From the NCBI RefSeq assembly GCF_030867095.1, contig NC_081837.1, positions 18,892,001 through 18,956,000 on the forward strand: a stretch of 64,000 nucleotides of DNA, read 5' to 3'. The first letter of the stretch is position 1, and each line of letters starts with the position of its first letter. The notes under the pieces are model-generated. The model had not been told where the DNA came from. It worked only from the letters and a program-made list of their open reading frames with translations, and ran no database searches. Made by a program: the position numbers and the translations under genes. This DNA is from Alligator mississippiensis. Taxonomy: Eukaryota > Chordata > Crocodylia > Alligatoridae. This document shows, piece by piece, positions 45,394 to 55,498 of this stretch.

Positions 45394-45891
45394 AAAAACA
45401 CCCCCTCGCTCTTGCAGCATCAGGTAACACACGCCCAAAAGTACCTGGCTCACCCACCCAGGACCCAGCACTCCTGCCACCATCACCGTCCCCTCCCGCT
45501 CGGCCCTCTGCTCCTTGCCCTGCCACCCGGTGAGCCCTGGTCTCTTTGGCACTCGCACCTGCCAGCCTTGCGCTGCTCTCCCCCAACTACCACCCGCTAC
45601 ATCCACCAGCTCCAGGAAGGCCATGTGTAGGGCCCACCAGGTCATATGCCCCACTGTGCTGCTCACCGCACCCTACCCCACCCCACTCCACCCCAAACCA
45701 GGGCTGCGGCTGGGCGTCCTGCTTCTGCCCTTACACTCCCCTCTTGGCTTTCCCCAGAGGCCCCACTCACCGCCAAGACCTGTCCCGCCGACCAGGCCTC
45801 CTCAGTTTCCACCTGGCTTGCCCTCCACATCCTGCCAGAGCCCCGCCCAGCTCGAGTAACGCCTATCTGAAAAAGGAGACGCACCAGCTGT

Positions 45892-46300
45892 TTTGTCTCA
45901 CTGTTGGGGACATTTTTTCCTGGTTCGTTGGGCGGAGGCTGAAACAGGCCAGTCGAATATGAACTTGTAGACTTAGTGTATTGAAGAATGCATTCTGGAC
46001 AGAGTTATGCACTAGTTTCAAAAATTGTGCAGGAGTCTGACCCTGTACATTGAACAAAGCAGGTTAGTATAAGAAACGTTACATCATAAGCTGAGCAACA
46101 GTATATACCAATCAGCACTGGCCACGATACAAGTACATTTGCACATGTCTATAACTTGTTGACTGCCTGATGAGGCTGGTTTGAACTAGTCTGTAACCAC
46201 AAGGTCATGACCTGGCTACGTGACTCGCTCACTTACAGGTAATGGCAGACTGGAACCATTTACTTTTTCCCCTTTAAACTCTTGTTGACAATGACGGGTA
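45892..46300. other. Junction DNA right of the array, possibly LTR-derived
   Basis: No gene is seen. A gtatataccaatcag phrase at about 46090 resembles promoter elements of an LTR, and the next feature is a Ty3/gypsy fossil, so this may be an LTR remnant. No clear ends were found. Confidence 0.25.
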
Positions 46301-47090
46301 GATGCTGTCGAACAGATCCGTAGTGGGCATTGACACTGCAGCTCCCCAACGTTTCCACGCTCTCTCCATTACAGTCACGCAGGTGACGCTCAGGTTTCAG
46401 TAACTTGGGGAGAGGTGTCGAAACAACTGGAAGAATGTGTTTTCACCTATAAGGGATACTCCTGAACCCGAGTCCACTTCTATTTTGCTTGCCTTTCCAT
46501 TCATTTAGCGGGGACAAGTCTAATGTGTGAGTGGTTTTGCAGTGAATACTTTTGCCGCAGTGTTTTTGTCTCCTGGAACTGGCCCTCGAGCAGCAAACCC
46601 TCTCTGCGTGGCCCTTCTTCTTGCAGGCACGATACTCCGTCTTCCTGATGCTGGCTCCCTTCGTCTATGTTGGCCGCCACAACTGAAACATGTCTGTGGA
46701 TTAATCTGCTTACGTGATGCAGTTGGTGAGGGTATGATGCACTGATTTTGCTGGTGGTGATCTGATTCTTGATCTTTTTGGAGGAAGCGGACATGACTGG
46801 AGAACACCTGGCCAATTTCTCTCACATTATGGGATGCTGCTTCAGCTGCCAAGGTTTTTTCTTGTTCAGTAGCCAAAGTCAAATTTGAGCAGGAAACGTT
46901 GGATTGCTTTATCTTGAACCCCACAGACAAGACAGTCATGAAGCAGTCATCCAGGAGACCCCCACTCTCCCAAAATTCGGCAAGGGGGTGGAGCTCAGCC
47001 ATGTGATCTGCTATGCCTTCGCTTGCCCTTTGGTCCCATTTAATAAATGAAATCTCTGCAGGGTAACAGATGATCGTGGGCAAAAATGGG
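46300..47090 (-). mobile_element. Ty3/gypsy retrotransposon fossil (gag end and protease start)
   Basis: On the minus strand a gag-like frame (46520-47083) contains EGIADHMAELHPLAEFWE, as in vertebrate gypsy gag, and a remnant zinc knuckle CFSCGGQH. Downstream a VDSGSGVSLIG phrase matches the active-site region of a retroviral-type aspartic protease. The copy is broken at several places and truncated. Confidence 0.7.
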
Positions 47091-47099
47091 CCTTTAGTG

Positions 47100-47820
47100 G
47101 GGCAGTTAGTTCAGCATAAGACTTAGTGTTTGGTAAGGCAGGTACTGGGGGGGAACGGACAATGGCAAATATTTTGGCACCGCAGACTCTCCGGAGGATC
47201 GTGCGCTTCTGTGCTGGATTTTCCAGTACGTTGGCTTCCAGGTAATCGGATAGCCTTCCCGCTGGACAGCCCCAAGGAGCTGGCTGCTCACATCAATTGT
47301 ACGGGCCCCAGTGTGACCATTTTAATTAACATCAGCCATAATAGGGAGAAAAGAAGAAGAAGAAGAAAACTTCCCTCTCATCACAAAACACAGCCTGGTC
47401 TCAGAACGTCATCCCACAATCTAGGGGGGCCTTTTCAGCAAAGGATCCCATGCTCATTGCCAGATGCTATGTTGTGAGTTCAGCGTCAATGCTCTGGACA
47501 CTTCTGGGTTGAACTAATAGTAATTTATTATGATAACTATCTTGAATCATATCCAGATGGATCCAACAATTGCCCTCAGTAGATATATGCATAACGTATA
47601 CTTGCTCTGCCGCTGACATGACCCAGCCCAGTCCTGTGCAGGGAGAGGCACCAAGAAAGCCTCTGGCTCCTCATGGCAGAGAGCAGGGAGTCCCCAGAGC
47701 TGCAAAACTGCCCCAAAGTCACTGAATCCTACAGTGCTGAACAGCAGGGCTTTGGCCTTCAAGGGACAGTACAACAAAAACACAAGAAGACACAACAGCA
47801 CCTGTGCGGCAAACTTCACT
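47100..47820. other. No gene seen
   Basis: Between the two gypsy fossils there is no recognisable domain. A purine-rich run lies near 47350-47370. Confidence 0.35.
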
Positions 47821-48500
47821 GATGGCTTGCTTCATTTTTGCAAAGTGCTCTGGCAGCTTGGCTTTTGCTCCACTGTGTGCACACTTGCTTCTGCAGACAT
47901 AACTCGGGCCTGAGCACTTGTGAGAGCCTTTGCTCTGCAGATATCCACAGCCAGGGGTAGGGTGATGGAGGGGTTTCCAGCAGCTTTTCTTTGAGTTTGC
48001 AGGAAGTTATGCTGAAGATAATTTAGTCCCTCAACGTAACATCCTCAGCAAGTGCAAATTCACAATGCTGTGCTCTGCTTCTGAGCTCTGAAACAAAATC
48101 ATCTATCCTTCCGCATCCCATTGTACCTAAGTTGCCAGAACTGCTACCTTTCAAAGACAGGGTTTTTCCCAGGTTGGCAGTAGTTCTCGAATGCTGCCAT
48201 CACCTCTGGAAGGGTTTTGTTATTAGAGTCTGCAAACACGCCCTGTATACTGTCGTAAATACCTAGGACTTTATCCCAATGCAGTGAAGCCTGGCTGCAA
48301 TTTTATAATCCTCTGCCTCTTCCTCAGCCTTTGTGACTGCAAGGTGTAACCTAAGCTTCTGTTCCCATCTCCTCCAATTCTCCCCAAGATTTCCAGCAAA
48401 GGAAAAATCTGGGGGAGGTTTGAAATGCTCCATTTTTTCTCTTTGAACGACAAGCTTAAGCCCCTTAATCAGGCTGCTGATGACTCCTCCAAGAGACAAG
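47821..48500 (-). mobile_element. Ty3/gypsy gag fossil, N-terminal part
   Basis: The minus strand encodes a gag N-terminus: MEHFKPPPDFSFAGNLGENW then RRWEQKLRLHLAVT near 48300-48440, with further gag-like pieces below. It is broken and probably belongs to a separate or deleted copy from the fossil at 46300-47090. Confidence 0.65.
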
Positions 48501-48574
48501 TCACTTGTGACACCTTATAGTGTTTGCTCTATGCCACTGGGTCCCCGGGATGGGGGACTGACTCAGACCTCTGT

Positions 48575-48730
48575 GCAGTGAGTTCCCATCTCCCCATGAT
48601 GCAGGGCTGGCGGCCCCCCAAGCCCTGGGGCCAGGCAGGGCTCCTAGAGCTGGGCCCTGGGGATCCCAGCGGTTGGTTGTTACCACCTGTCTCAGGTAAG
48701 TCCCCACCTCCCAGCTCCAGGTCCCAGGTC
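48575..48730. repeat. 156-bp block shared with 61022-61177
   Basis: The block matches 61022-61177 in the same orientation with few differences (landmarks ccccatgatgcagggctgg and gctcctagagctgggccctg). Here it abuts a CR1 fragment exactly where the CR1 RT loses its catalytic motif. Confidence 0.85.
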
Positions 48731-49915
48731 TCCTCTGCAAATTTGAACAAGGTGCTTTTCACCCCCTTGTCCAAGTTGCTGATGAAGATGTTGAACAGTG
48801 CGGGCCTGAGGACCGAGTCCTGGGGGACCCCACTGCCCACGTCCCTCCAGGTTGAAAATGACCCGTCCTCCACCACTCTCTGGGTGCGGTCCCTCTAGCC
48901 AATTTGCGACCCACCTGACTGTGCAGGCATCAATGCCACAGTCGCTTAATTTTTGGATGAGAATGGGGTGAGAGTCAGTGTCGAAGGCCTTCCTAAAGTC
49001 CAGAAAGACTATGTCCACTATGACACCTGCGTCCAAGGATTTTGTGACTTGGACATAGAAGGCAACCAGGTTGGTCTGACAGCATCTACCTGTAATGAAC
49101 CCATGTTGGTTGCCCTTAAGCATAATCTCCCCTACTGGTCCCTCACAGATGTGCTCCTGGATAAGAGCGTCCTGAGGACCAAGGTAAGACTAATGGGCCT
49201 CTAGTTTCCTGGGTCCTCCTTCCTTCCTTTTTTGAAAATGGGGACCACATTGGCCCTTTTCCAATCCTCTGGCACCTGGCCAGAGCACCACGAGTGCTCG
49301 TAAAGCTGTGCCAGGGCTCCCGCAATGACCCCTGCTAATTCCCTCAGCACTCTGGGGCAGAGATCTTCTGGACCTGCTGCTTTGAACATGTGCAGCCCCT
49401 CCAGAAATTCCCTAACTTGGTCCTCCCTGACCCTAGGCCTGGCAGTGCCTCTCCTGAGTCCACCCGGGATCCCAGTGGGGGGATGTCCCAGTCCCTGCTC
49501 AGAGAAATGGAGGCAAAGAATTTGTTAAAGAGGTCAGCTTTATCATCTGGTGCAAGCACCAGATTGCCAAGCGTGTCCTGCAGGGGCCCCACGTTACCTG
49601 GTACCGTCTTCTACCCAGTATGTATTTAAAAGAGGACTAATTCTTATCTTTGATCTGGGTTTGCTAGTTCTGTCTCCGTCTTGGCCTTCCTAACAGCCCC
49701 GCTACAGTATCGAGCAATGGAGGTGTAATCCTCCTTGGTGATGGCCCCTCCCTTCCACTGGGTGTAGCCCTCCTTTTTAGCTTTCAGATGCTCCTGAATG
49801 CCTTTGGTGAGCCATGGGGGCTTTTGAGCACTCTTGCCCCCTTTGATTCGCATTGGGGCTGTCACCCTTTGGGCTTGGAGGATCATCTTCTTAAGGAATG
49901 ACCACTCATTCCCAG
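48731..49915 (-). mobile_element. CR1 LINE fragment, antisense (endonuclease-RT linker and RT)
   Basis: Minus-strand pieces in order are a linker frame with PPWLTKGIQEHLKAKKEGY, then FNKFFASISLSRD, then QVPEDWKRANVVPIFKKG, then GFITGRCCQTNLVAF and FLDFRKAFDT (RT motif A), ending at LDKGVKSTLFKFA. The catalytic FADD motif is cut off by the junction at 48730. The frames are interrupted, so the copy is dead. Confidence 0.9.
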
Positions 49916-50384
49916 TGGTTTGTTATATGCCATTGGCTCCCAGGGATGGGGGACTCACTCAGACCTCCATGCCTTTGGGGTCCTGCTCAAGTAACCATTC
50001 AGCAGAGACTGGTGGGGTGGGAAACAGCTTTGTCTTGATTAGCAACAGGAGTCATCAACTCACATGCTTACATCATGTAGGGAGAACTACAACTACCCAC
50101 CACCACAAACTGCACCCGCAGGGCATCACAGCGAGAGACTGGGTGGTCCCATTGCTGCCCCTTGAAGGTACATGCCATATACCACAAACTGTGCTCACAT
50201 CCAAAGGAGCGTGATGGCGAATCCAAAAGAACTTGCCCAGGCTTCCCCAGCAGGGACAGGGAGGGTAAGCCCAGGGACAGATAGGTACACGTGCCCTCTC
50301 ACCTGTCCCAGCCTCCCCTGGCCTGGCCCTGGCACACTCCCTCTAGGAAAATCCCAGTTTGATCCTGCTTAGTTCGATCCTGCC
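49916..50384. other. No gene seen; short repeat of the 48.5-kb flank
   Basis: 49918-49975 repeats in direct orientation the sequence at about 48523-48575 (gggatgggggact...cagacctc), so the CR1 copy and the 156-bp block lie between two copies of this short repeat. Confidence 0.6.
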
Positions 50385-50388
50385 CTAG

Positions 50389-50972
50389 TGTGGTAAAAAT
50401 GTTTCATGATCCTTTGTGCAAACTGCACAAGGTCTAATGGTTAAACTGTGAACTGCTTTTTTTCCTACAGTAGAAAAGCAGTGTCATAATAAGGAACAGT
50501 CTGGCTAAACGCTCGCTTATGATAAGTCTCAAGGCCTCCTGTTGGAACACACAAATTAACTCTTGCTCTGCACATAACTCATGTTACAACCATCATACTT
50601 GCTCATTGCCCTAGAGTTACACCAAGATACAAGGTTACTAAAAGGCATTAATTTTGCTGCAGTTCCTCTTTGAACTGCGCATGCGGCAGGCCTTTTTGCC
50701 GCAGTTCCGTGTTAGGACTACGCATGTACTAAACTTTGCAGAAAAATGTAACCAATTACAAATTGCCACGCTGGAATCTATTGTTCATGTTAGCTATAAA
50801 AATGGAACCTCGGGCACGGCTCGGGGTCGACTTTGCTTTGAGCAGCTGAGCTCCTCTGTCGAACTTGTTTGCAAACAATAAACTCGAGTTGGACCCAGCC
50901 TGAGTGTGTGACTCTCTCCTTGAGGTAAATTGGACAAGCCTCCAGGGGCACGAAACTAGCATTTGTGCAACA
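50389..50972 (+). mobile_element. Solo LTR of an endogenous retrovirus, 584 bp
   Basis: Begins TGTGG, ends GCAACA, and is flanked by the 4-bp duplication ctag (50385-50388 and 50973-50976). It has a TATA box (gctataaaaat at about 50792) and a polyadenylation signal (caataaactc at about 50876). A 4-bp duplication suits a class I retrovirus. It looks whole. Confidence 0.88.
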
Positions 50973-50976
50973 CTAG

Positions 50977-51990
50977 GGTGCTCAGAACCAGTGCACCATG
51001 ACCGCCCTGGTCTGGGCCCTGCTCCTCCTGGCCCTGCTCACACATGAGTGCTTGGGGTAGGGCTGGGGCTGGCAGCAGGGGTAGAGTCAGGGCCCTGGTG
51101 CCCAGTGCCAGGTGCCCCAGAGCCGGGTTGGCCCTGCCAGCTAGTGCTGCTGTGACTTGGCTCAGTGTGCTGTCATCTGGATGTGCTTGCACACATGCAC
51201 CCAGGAGTTTTGCCCCCGAAAGGCACGTGTAGACGCTCCCACTGAATCTCCTATGCTGTAGGCAAGACCTTCTGTCCTGGGTCTAGGGGAGCCTTTGGAA
51301 GCAGCTCATTCACTTACTATAGCTTGGATATTGCTCTGCCTTACACCAAGGCTAGGGAAAGCACCTGCATGGCTCCATGATACAGGGAACACAGTAAGGG
51401 AGGAAATGAGACTCAGGCTGCCTGCCTTCTCTAGGACACAGTTGTCTTAATATTTTTGGTTGGGGGCCTGTCTATATGTGGACAATTCCACAGCACCTTG
51501 GCTCCCTGGCCCTAGGCCTAACTTAGGATGTAGATATGGTCCATTTCTTTACAAAGCAGAAAGATCCCAACAAAAATGGCAGGAAGCGTTTAGCATGAGA
51601 AAAGCCATTGCCGCGCTGGCTAGCTGTGGCAAAAGGCCATGTCAACAAAACCGCTTTAGCATTCTTTGAGGCACACTTTCTTTTTTAAAGAATGTTTTTA
51701 TATTCCAAGCCAAATCAGCCAAATGAAGTACAGATCAGCGAGTCAGCCCAGACCCATTAGTGGCCCTACACCGGCAAACATCCTCCACCCTCACCAAGGG
51801 CTTCAGATATTTCCAAAGTCTTTTGGCAGTTATCCTACGTGCAGGCCCAAGCCCAGAGGCTTGGGGGTTGGATGCCCCCAAGTTTTGCCTGCCCTCAGCC
51901 ATATGACCACAGAAGCATGCAAGGGAGGAGCCTCCCATTTCTATAAAGTGGGCTTTAAGCCCCAACACCTTGGCAGGTACTAAACCACAC
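50977..51990. other. No gene seen
   Basis: No domain, tRNA or transposon end was recognised. Open frames are short. Confidence 0.4.
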
Positions 51991-52345
51991 CAGAAGAACA
52001 GTTTCCCCCTGAAACACTTAAGGAAAACTGCCTTCCTGGACCCAGATACATGATGTTTCCCCTGCCAGGAGCAGCCTCTCTGCACCCCTGCTCCCAGCCC
52101 TGCCAGCCTGTCCTGCAGCAGGAACGCTGCGTGCGACACCCCCAGTTCCCCCACACACTGACAGTATGAAAAGCACCATACCTCTCCCTGTGTCCTCCCG
52201 GAATTGGACAGCGGCGAGCCTCTGTCTGCGTGCCCACGTCACCCAGGCAGAGGGCCCTGGTTTGGGTGCTGGCGTGCACCAGGTGGGGGCCCTCTGCCTG
52301 GATGCTGGCTTCTGGTCTTGGGGGCAGGATGGTCTGGGCCCCAGT
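51990..52345 (-). repeat. STQT-type repeat block, also present at 59.2-59.5 kb
   Basis: The minus strand codes for EASIQAEGPHLVHASTQTRA, resembling ORF1 of CR1-like LINEs. The DNA matches 59230-59490 in the same orientation, including an internal palindrome caggcagagggcc / ggccctctgcctg at about 52243-52300. Confidence 0.65.
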
Positions 52346-52825
52346 ACTGGTCCCAGGACAGTGCCTTGGGGGCTCCGTTGCCCACATTTCTCCAGGTAGA
52401 AACTGACCCGGCCACCACCGCTCTCTGGGGGTGTCCCATAAGCCAATTTTCTACCCACCGAACTGTGTAATAACCTACAGTGCAACTGTTTAGTTTATTT
52501 ATCAGAATTGGCTGTGACACTGTGTCAAAGGCCTTTTTAAAATCTAAGTAAATAACATCTACCTCTCTTCCTTCAGCCAAGCATTTTGTGACCTGGTCAT
52601 AAAATGAAACCAGGCTAGTCAGGCAGGATCTCCCTGCTATAAACCCATGGTGATTGCCCCTTACCATTATTTTACCTGCTGGTCCCTCACAAATGGGATT
52701 CTTAACAATATTCTCAAAGGTCTTGCCAAGGAGAGAGGTGAGACTAACCAGCCTATAATTACCCCGTTCCTCCTTCTGCTTCCTGAAAGTAAGAACCACA
52801 TAGGCCCTTTACTTATTACCCCATC
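52346..52825 (-). mobile_element. CR1 LINE RT fragment, antisense
   Basis: The minus strand encodes NYRLVSLTSLLGKTFENIV, then GFIAGRSCLTSLVSFYDQVT and IYLDFKKAFDTVS (RT motif A). The frame runs into the STQT block instead of the RT catalytic motif, so it is a deleted, chimeric piece. Confidence 0.9.
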
Positions 52826-53660
52826 AGTGCGGGCCCAAAGACCAAGCCCTGGGGTACCCCACTGCTCACATCTACCAGTTTGAGTACAACTCGTCCACCA
52901 CTACTCTCTAGGTGCGCCCCATCAGCCAATGTTTTACCCATCCAACTGTGCATGCATCAATGCACAGTCACTTAATTTATAGATGAGAATGGGGTGAGAG
53001 AGTGTCAAAGACCTTCTTCAAGTCCAGAAAGACTACGTCCACAATGACACCATCATCCAAGGATTTAGTTACTTGGTCATAAAAGGCAATCAGGGTTGGT
53101 CTGGCAGGACCTGCCTTTGGTGAAGCCATGCTGATTGCCCCTGAGCATGATCTCCCCTGCTGGCCCCCACAGATGTGCTCCTTGATGATTCTCTCCAAGA
53201 GCTTCCCGAGCACCAAGGTGAGGCTTACTGGCCTATAATTACTTGGGTCCTCCTTCCTCCCCTTCTTAAAAATAGGACAACATTAGCCATTTCCCAATCC
53301 CTCGGCACCTGGCCAGATGACCATGAATGCTCAAACAGCCAGGCCAAAGGCTCCGCGATGACAACTCCCTCAACACCGTTGGGTGGAGGGCATCTGGACC
53401 TGCAGATTTAAGCCCTTCCAGAAGATCCCTAACTACATCTGCACTGACTGAAGGCTTGATAAAGCTATCCCCAAGATTGTCCCTACATCTGGTAGGTGGG
53501 ATATCCTGGTCCCTGTTCAGGAAAACAGAGGCAAAGAAACTGTTGAAAATATCTGCTTTCTTGTCTGGCGTGGCCACCAGATTACCTGTTTCTGCCCCCA
53601 GGCCCTCCACCAGCCAATAAAACGACACGGGTGCAAATGACATGGCTGCAAACACTTGCA
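52826..53660 (-). mobile_element. Second CR1 LINE fragment, antisense
   Basis: Pieces include FNSFFASVFLNRDQDIPP, LLEGLKSAGPDALHPTVLRE and IAFYDQVTKSLDDGVIVDVV. It overlaps in content with the neighbouring CR1 piece, so it is a separate insertion or a duplication. Broken. Confidence 0.88.
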
Positions 53661-54500
53661 GGAGTTTATTATGGCAGATGTGCAGTGATCATATCAACCA
53701 GCTGAGAAGGACCGGATGTGCGGTATATCGGCCCAGCACGTACAAGCAGAGCCACCTGAGCTCTCATGTGCTGATCCAGAACAGCAGGTCTTCCTTCACT
53801 TACCTGTGCTGTGCCCAGTGTCTGGCCTTGCAGGTTTTCCCAGCAAGCTGCCCAGCCTGCCCTCACATGCAACAGCGCAGGAAGGCCCAGGTTATCTGCA
53901 GGAGGGTTCAGAGACAATCCTGGGCAGGAACTGGAGAAGGGACTGATTTTGTTTGAGGACAAACCCAAAGGTCATGTTTTTACAGAGTCAAAAGAAAATT
54001 TCCCATAGAGGTTAGGGGGACCAAGATGCACTCCTATACACTTCACTGACTTTGCCCTTATCCCAGGAGCTTGGAGAGGCAATGACGGGCAGGGTCTGAG
54101 GCAGGACTGCAGCCTACTGAAATAAAAACAACTGCCCCATCAGATCCCCTCGACAGCACCACATGTGCCTTTATTTTATTCATCGCATATGTCACGGCGG
54201 GGTCCTCCAGGAGGGCTGTGGTCTCCTTAAGGCCCCCTCTCCATGCCTATTTGGCCCAAGGGCACCCTCTATTCTCGCCCACCACGTCTTTCATGTTCAG
54301 TATATATTGGGAGGCTGCCTTACATCTCCTAGGCACGGTTAGCTGGGACCTCCGTCCCTGCGTTCTCCTGGACCCACCAGGGGTCTCCGTGTATACTGGG
54401 TGCTGTCCAGGCACCCTAGCCTTATGGGCTACGCGTGGCTCCTACCAACCCCTAATACCACGCCCCAAGCCTCGCTGATGGGATAGACGCTGGTATGTCT
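53661..54500. other. No gene seen
   Basis: Open frames at 53642-54008 and 54218-54478 lack known domains. On the minus strand there is an aataaac signal at about 53666, so an LTR or gene 3' end cannot be excluded. Confidence 0.35.
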
Positions 54501-54509
54501 CTCTCTCTA

Positions 54510-55190
54510 TATATACTGCCTGTCTCTCGGGCCTCCTCTACGTACTCTCGCCCGCTCTCTGGGGCCTCCTCTGCTGTACTGCCCTCTCTTGGGCTCTCTG
54601 AGCCCACTCGGGGCCTCCCTGTAATGTTGCCCCTTTCTGGGGCCTTCTCTATAGTGTTGCCCCCTGTCTGGGGCCTTTACAATAGTGCCCCCTCCTGGGG
54701 CTTTCCCTGCAATGTCGCCCGAACTCGGACTTCTAAAATACAGCCCCCTGTCTGGGGCTCTCTGCGCCCACTCTGGGGACTTCTCGGCAACACCCCCTGA
54801 CTCTCGGGCCCACCGCACTGCTACCCCCTTCTCCCAGGGCTCACCGCGCCACTACCCCCTCTCGCTGGGGGCAACCGCAGCGCACCACCCTGCTCCGGGG
54901 TTTATTGCCGCACTAGTCCTTCTTCAGAGGCTCCCTGCGCCCGCACTGGGCTTCCTAATAATATTGCCCCCTCTCTAGGGCTCGCTGGGCCCCTATTGGG
55001 CTTCCTAATAACACTGCCCCCCCTCTGGGGCTTGTCGTGCCCGTGCTGGGGCTTCTCAAAGCCGCCCCTCTCTGGGGCTGGGGTCTACGCACCCCGCAAG
55101 TTGTGCCCTCACTGGTGCCGGGGTTCCCATACCACTGGGGTTCCCCCTTAGAATACTGCGCCCTCACTGGCGCCAGGGTCCCACCCCCTG
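54510..55190. repeat. Degenerate minisatellite
   Basis: Irregular repeats of about 30-45 bp share the core ctggggcytcyctgyaatrytgccccctctct with many changes. The long proline-, serine- and alanine-rich frames on both strands are by-products of the repeat. Confidence 0.75.
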
Positions 55191-55390
55191 TGGGTCCCTA
55201 TGAAGCCTCCTCCTACTACTATAGCCTCACCCAAACCACCGGTGTAATATCAAAGCCGAACATAAACTCGAGCCTCCTGGCTATAACTCAAACACAAAGC
55301 CTCCTGGCAGAACCATGGTGCTCAAACCTCTCCAGGCTGCCATCCTTCACCCAGCTAGAGCGGTTCCTGTAATGCTCGCATCCTAGCTCC

Positions 55391-55498
55391 AGGAGCCCCA
55401 GCCCCTGCCCCTGCCCCTGCCCCAGCCCCAGCCCCAGCCCCAGCCCCAGCCCCAGCCCCAGCCCCAGCCCCTGCCCCTGCCCCTGCCCCTGCCCCTCC
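55391..55498. repeat. CCCCAG/CCCCTG hexanucleotide microsatellite
   Basis: A continuous tract of CCCCTG and CCCCAG hexamers about 108 bp long, with CCCCTG at both ends and CCCCAG in the middle. The minus strand is G-run rich. Confidence 0.95.

Larger units (their letters stand above)
12221..45891. repeat. Tandem tRNA-Phe/tRNA-Tyr gene array
   Basis: The array has 21 convergent pairs of tRNA-Phe(GAA) on the plus strand and tRNA-Tyr(GTA) on the minus strand. They form nine complete units of 3248-3279 bp (U1-U8, U10), one 1333-bp unit (U9) and a last incomplete unit (U11). Each complete unit holds two pairs. Pair 1 and pair 2 have homologous flanks, so the unit is a diverged dimer of an older single-pair repeat. 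Central units look almost identical over kilobases, while both edges are diverged. Spacers are GC-rich, and their many open frames recur in all units because the DNA does; none looks like a protein gene. Xenopus laevis is known to have a roughly 3.2-kb tandem tDNA repeat that also contains Phe and Tyr genes. Confidence 0.97.
43021..45891. repeat. Last array unit U11, right end diverged
   Basis: Through about 45535 this unit is as similar to the others as they are to each other (27-bp LTR segment present, accag absent). From about 45537 to 45891 it is a clearly diverged copy of the pair-2 spacer with a decayed VNTR near 45670-45700. It mixes type-1-like and type-2-like variants, so it may preserve an older state. 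Homology stops near 45891. Confidence 0.9.

Noticed and set aside
12351-45891. CRISPR-like regular repeats
   Set aside because: The period is 3.25 kb with tRNA genes inside. The sequence is eukaryotic, and there are no short repeats with unique spacers.
12351-45891. Other tRNA species in the spacers, as in the Xenopus repeat (Met, Asn, Ala, Leu, Lys)
   Set aside because: I looked for A-box/B-box pairs outside the Phe and Tyr genes and saw none. A covariance search could still find a weak one.
54510-55190. Open frames in the minisatellite (54507-54818 minus, 54685-54978 plus)
   Set aside because: They follow the repeat period and are not conserved between repeats at the codon level.
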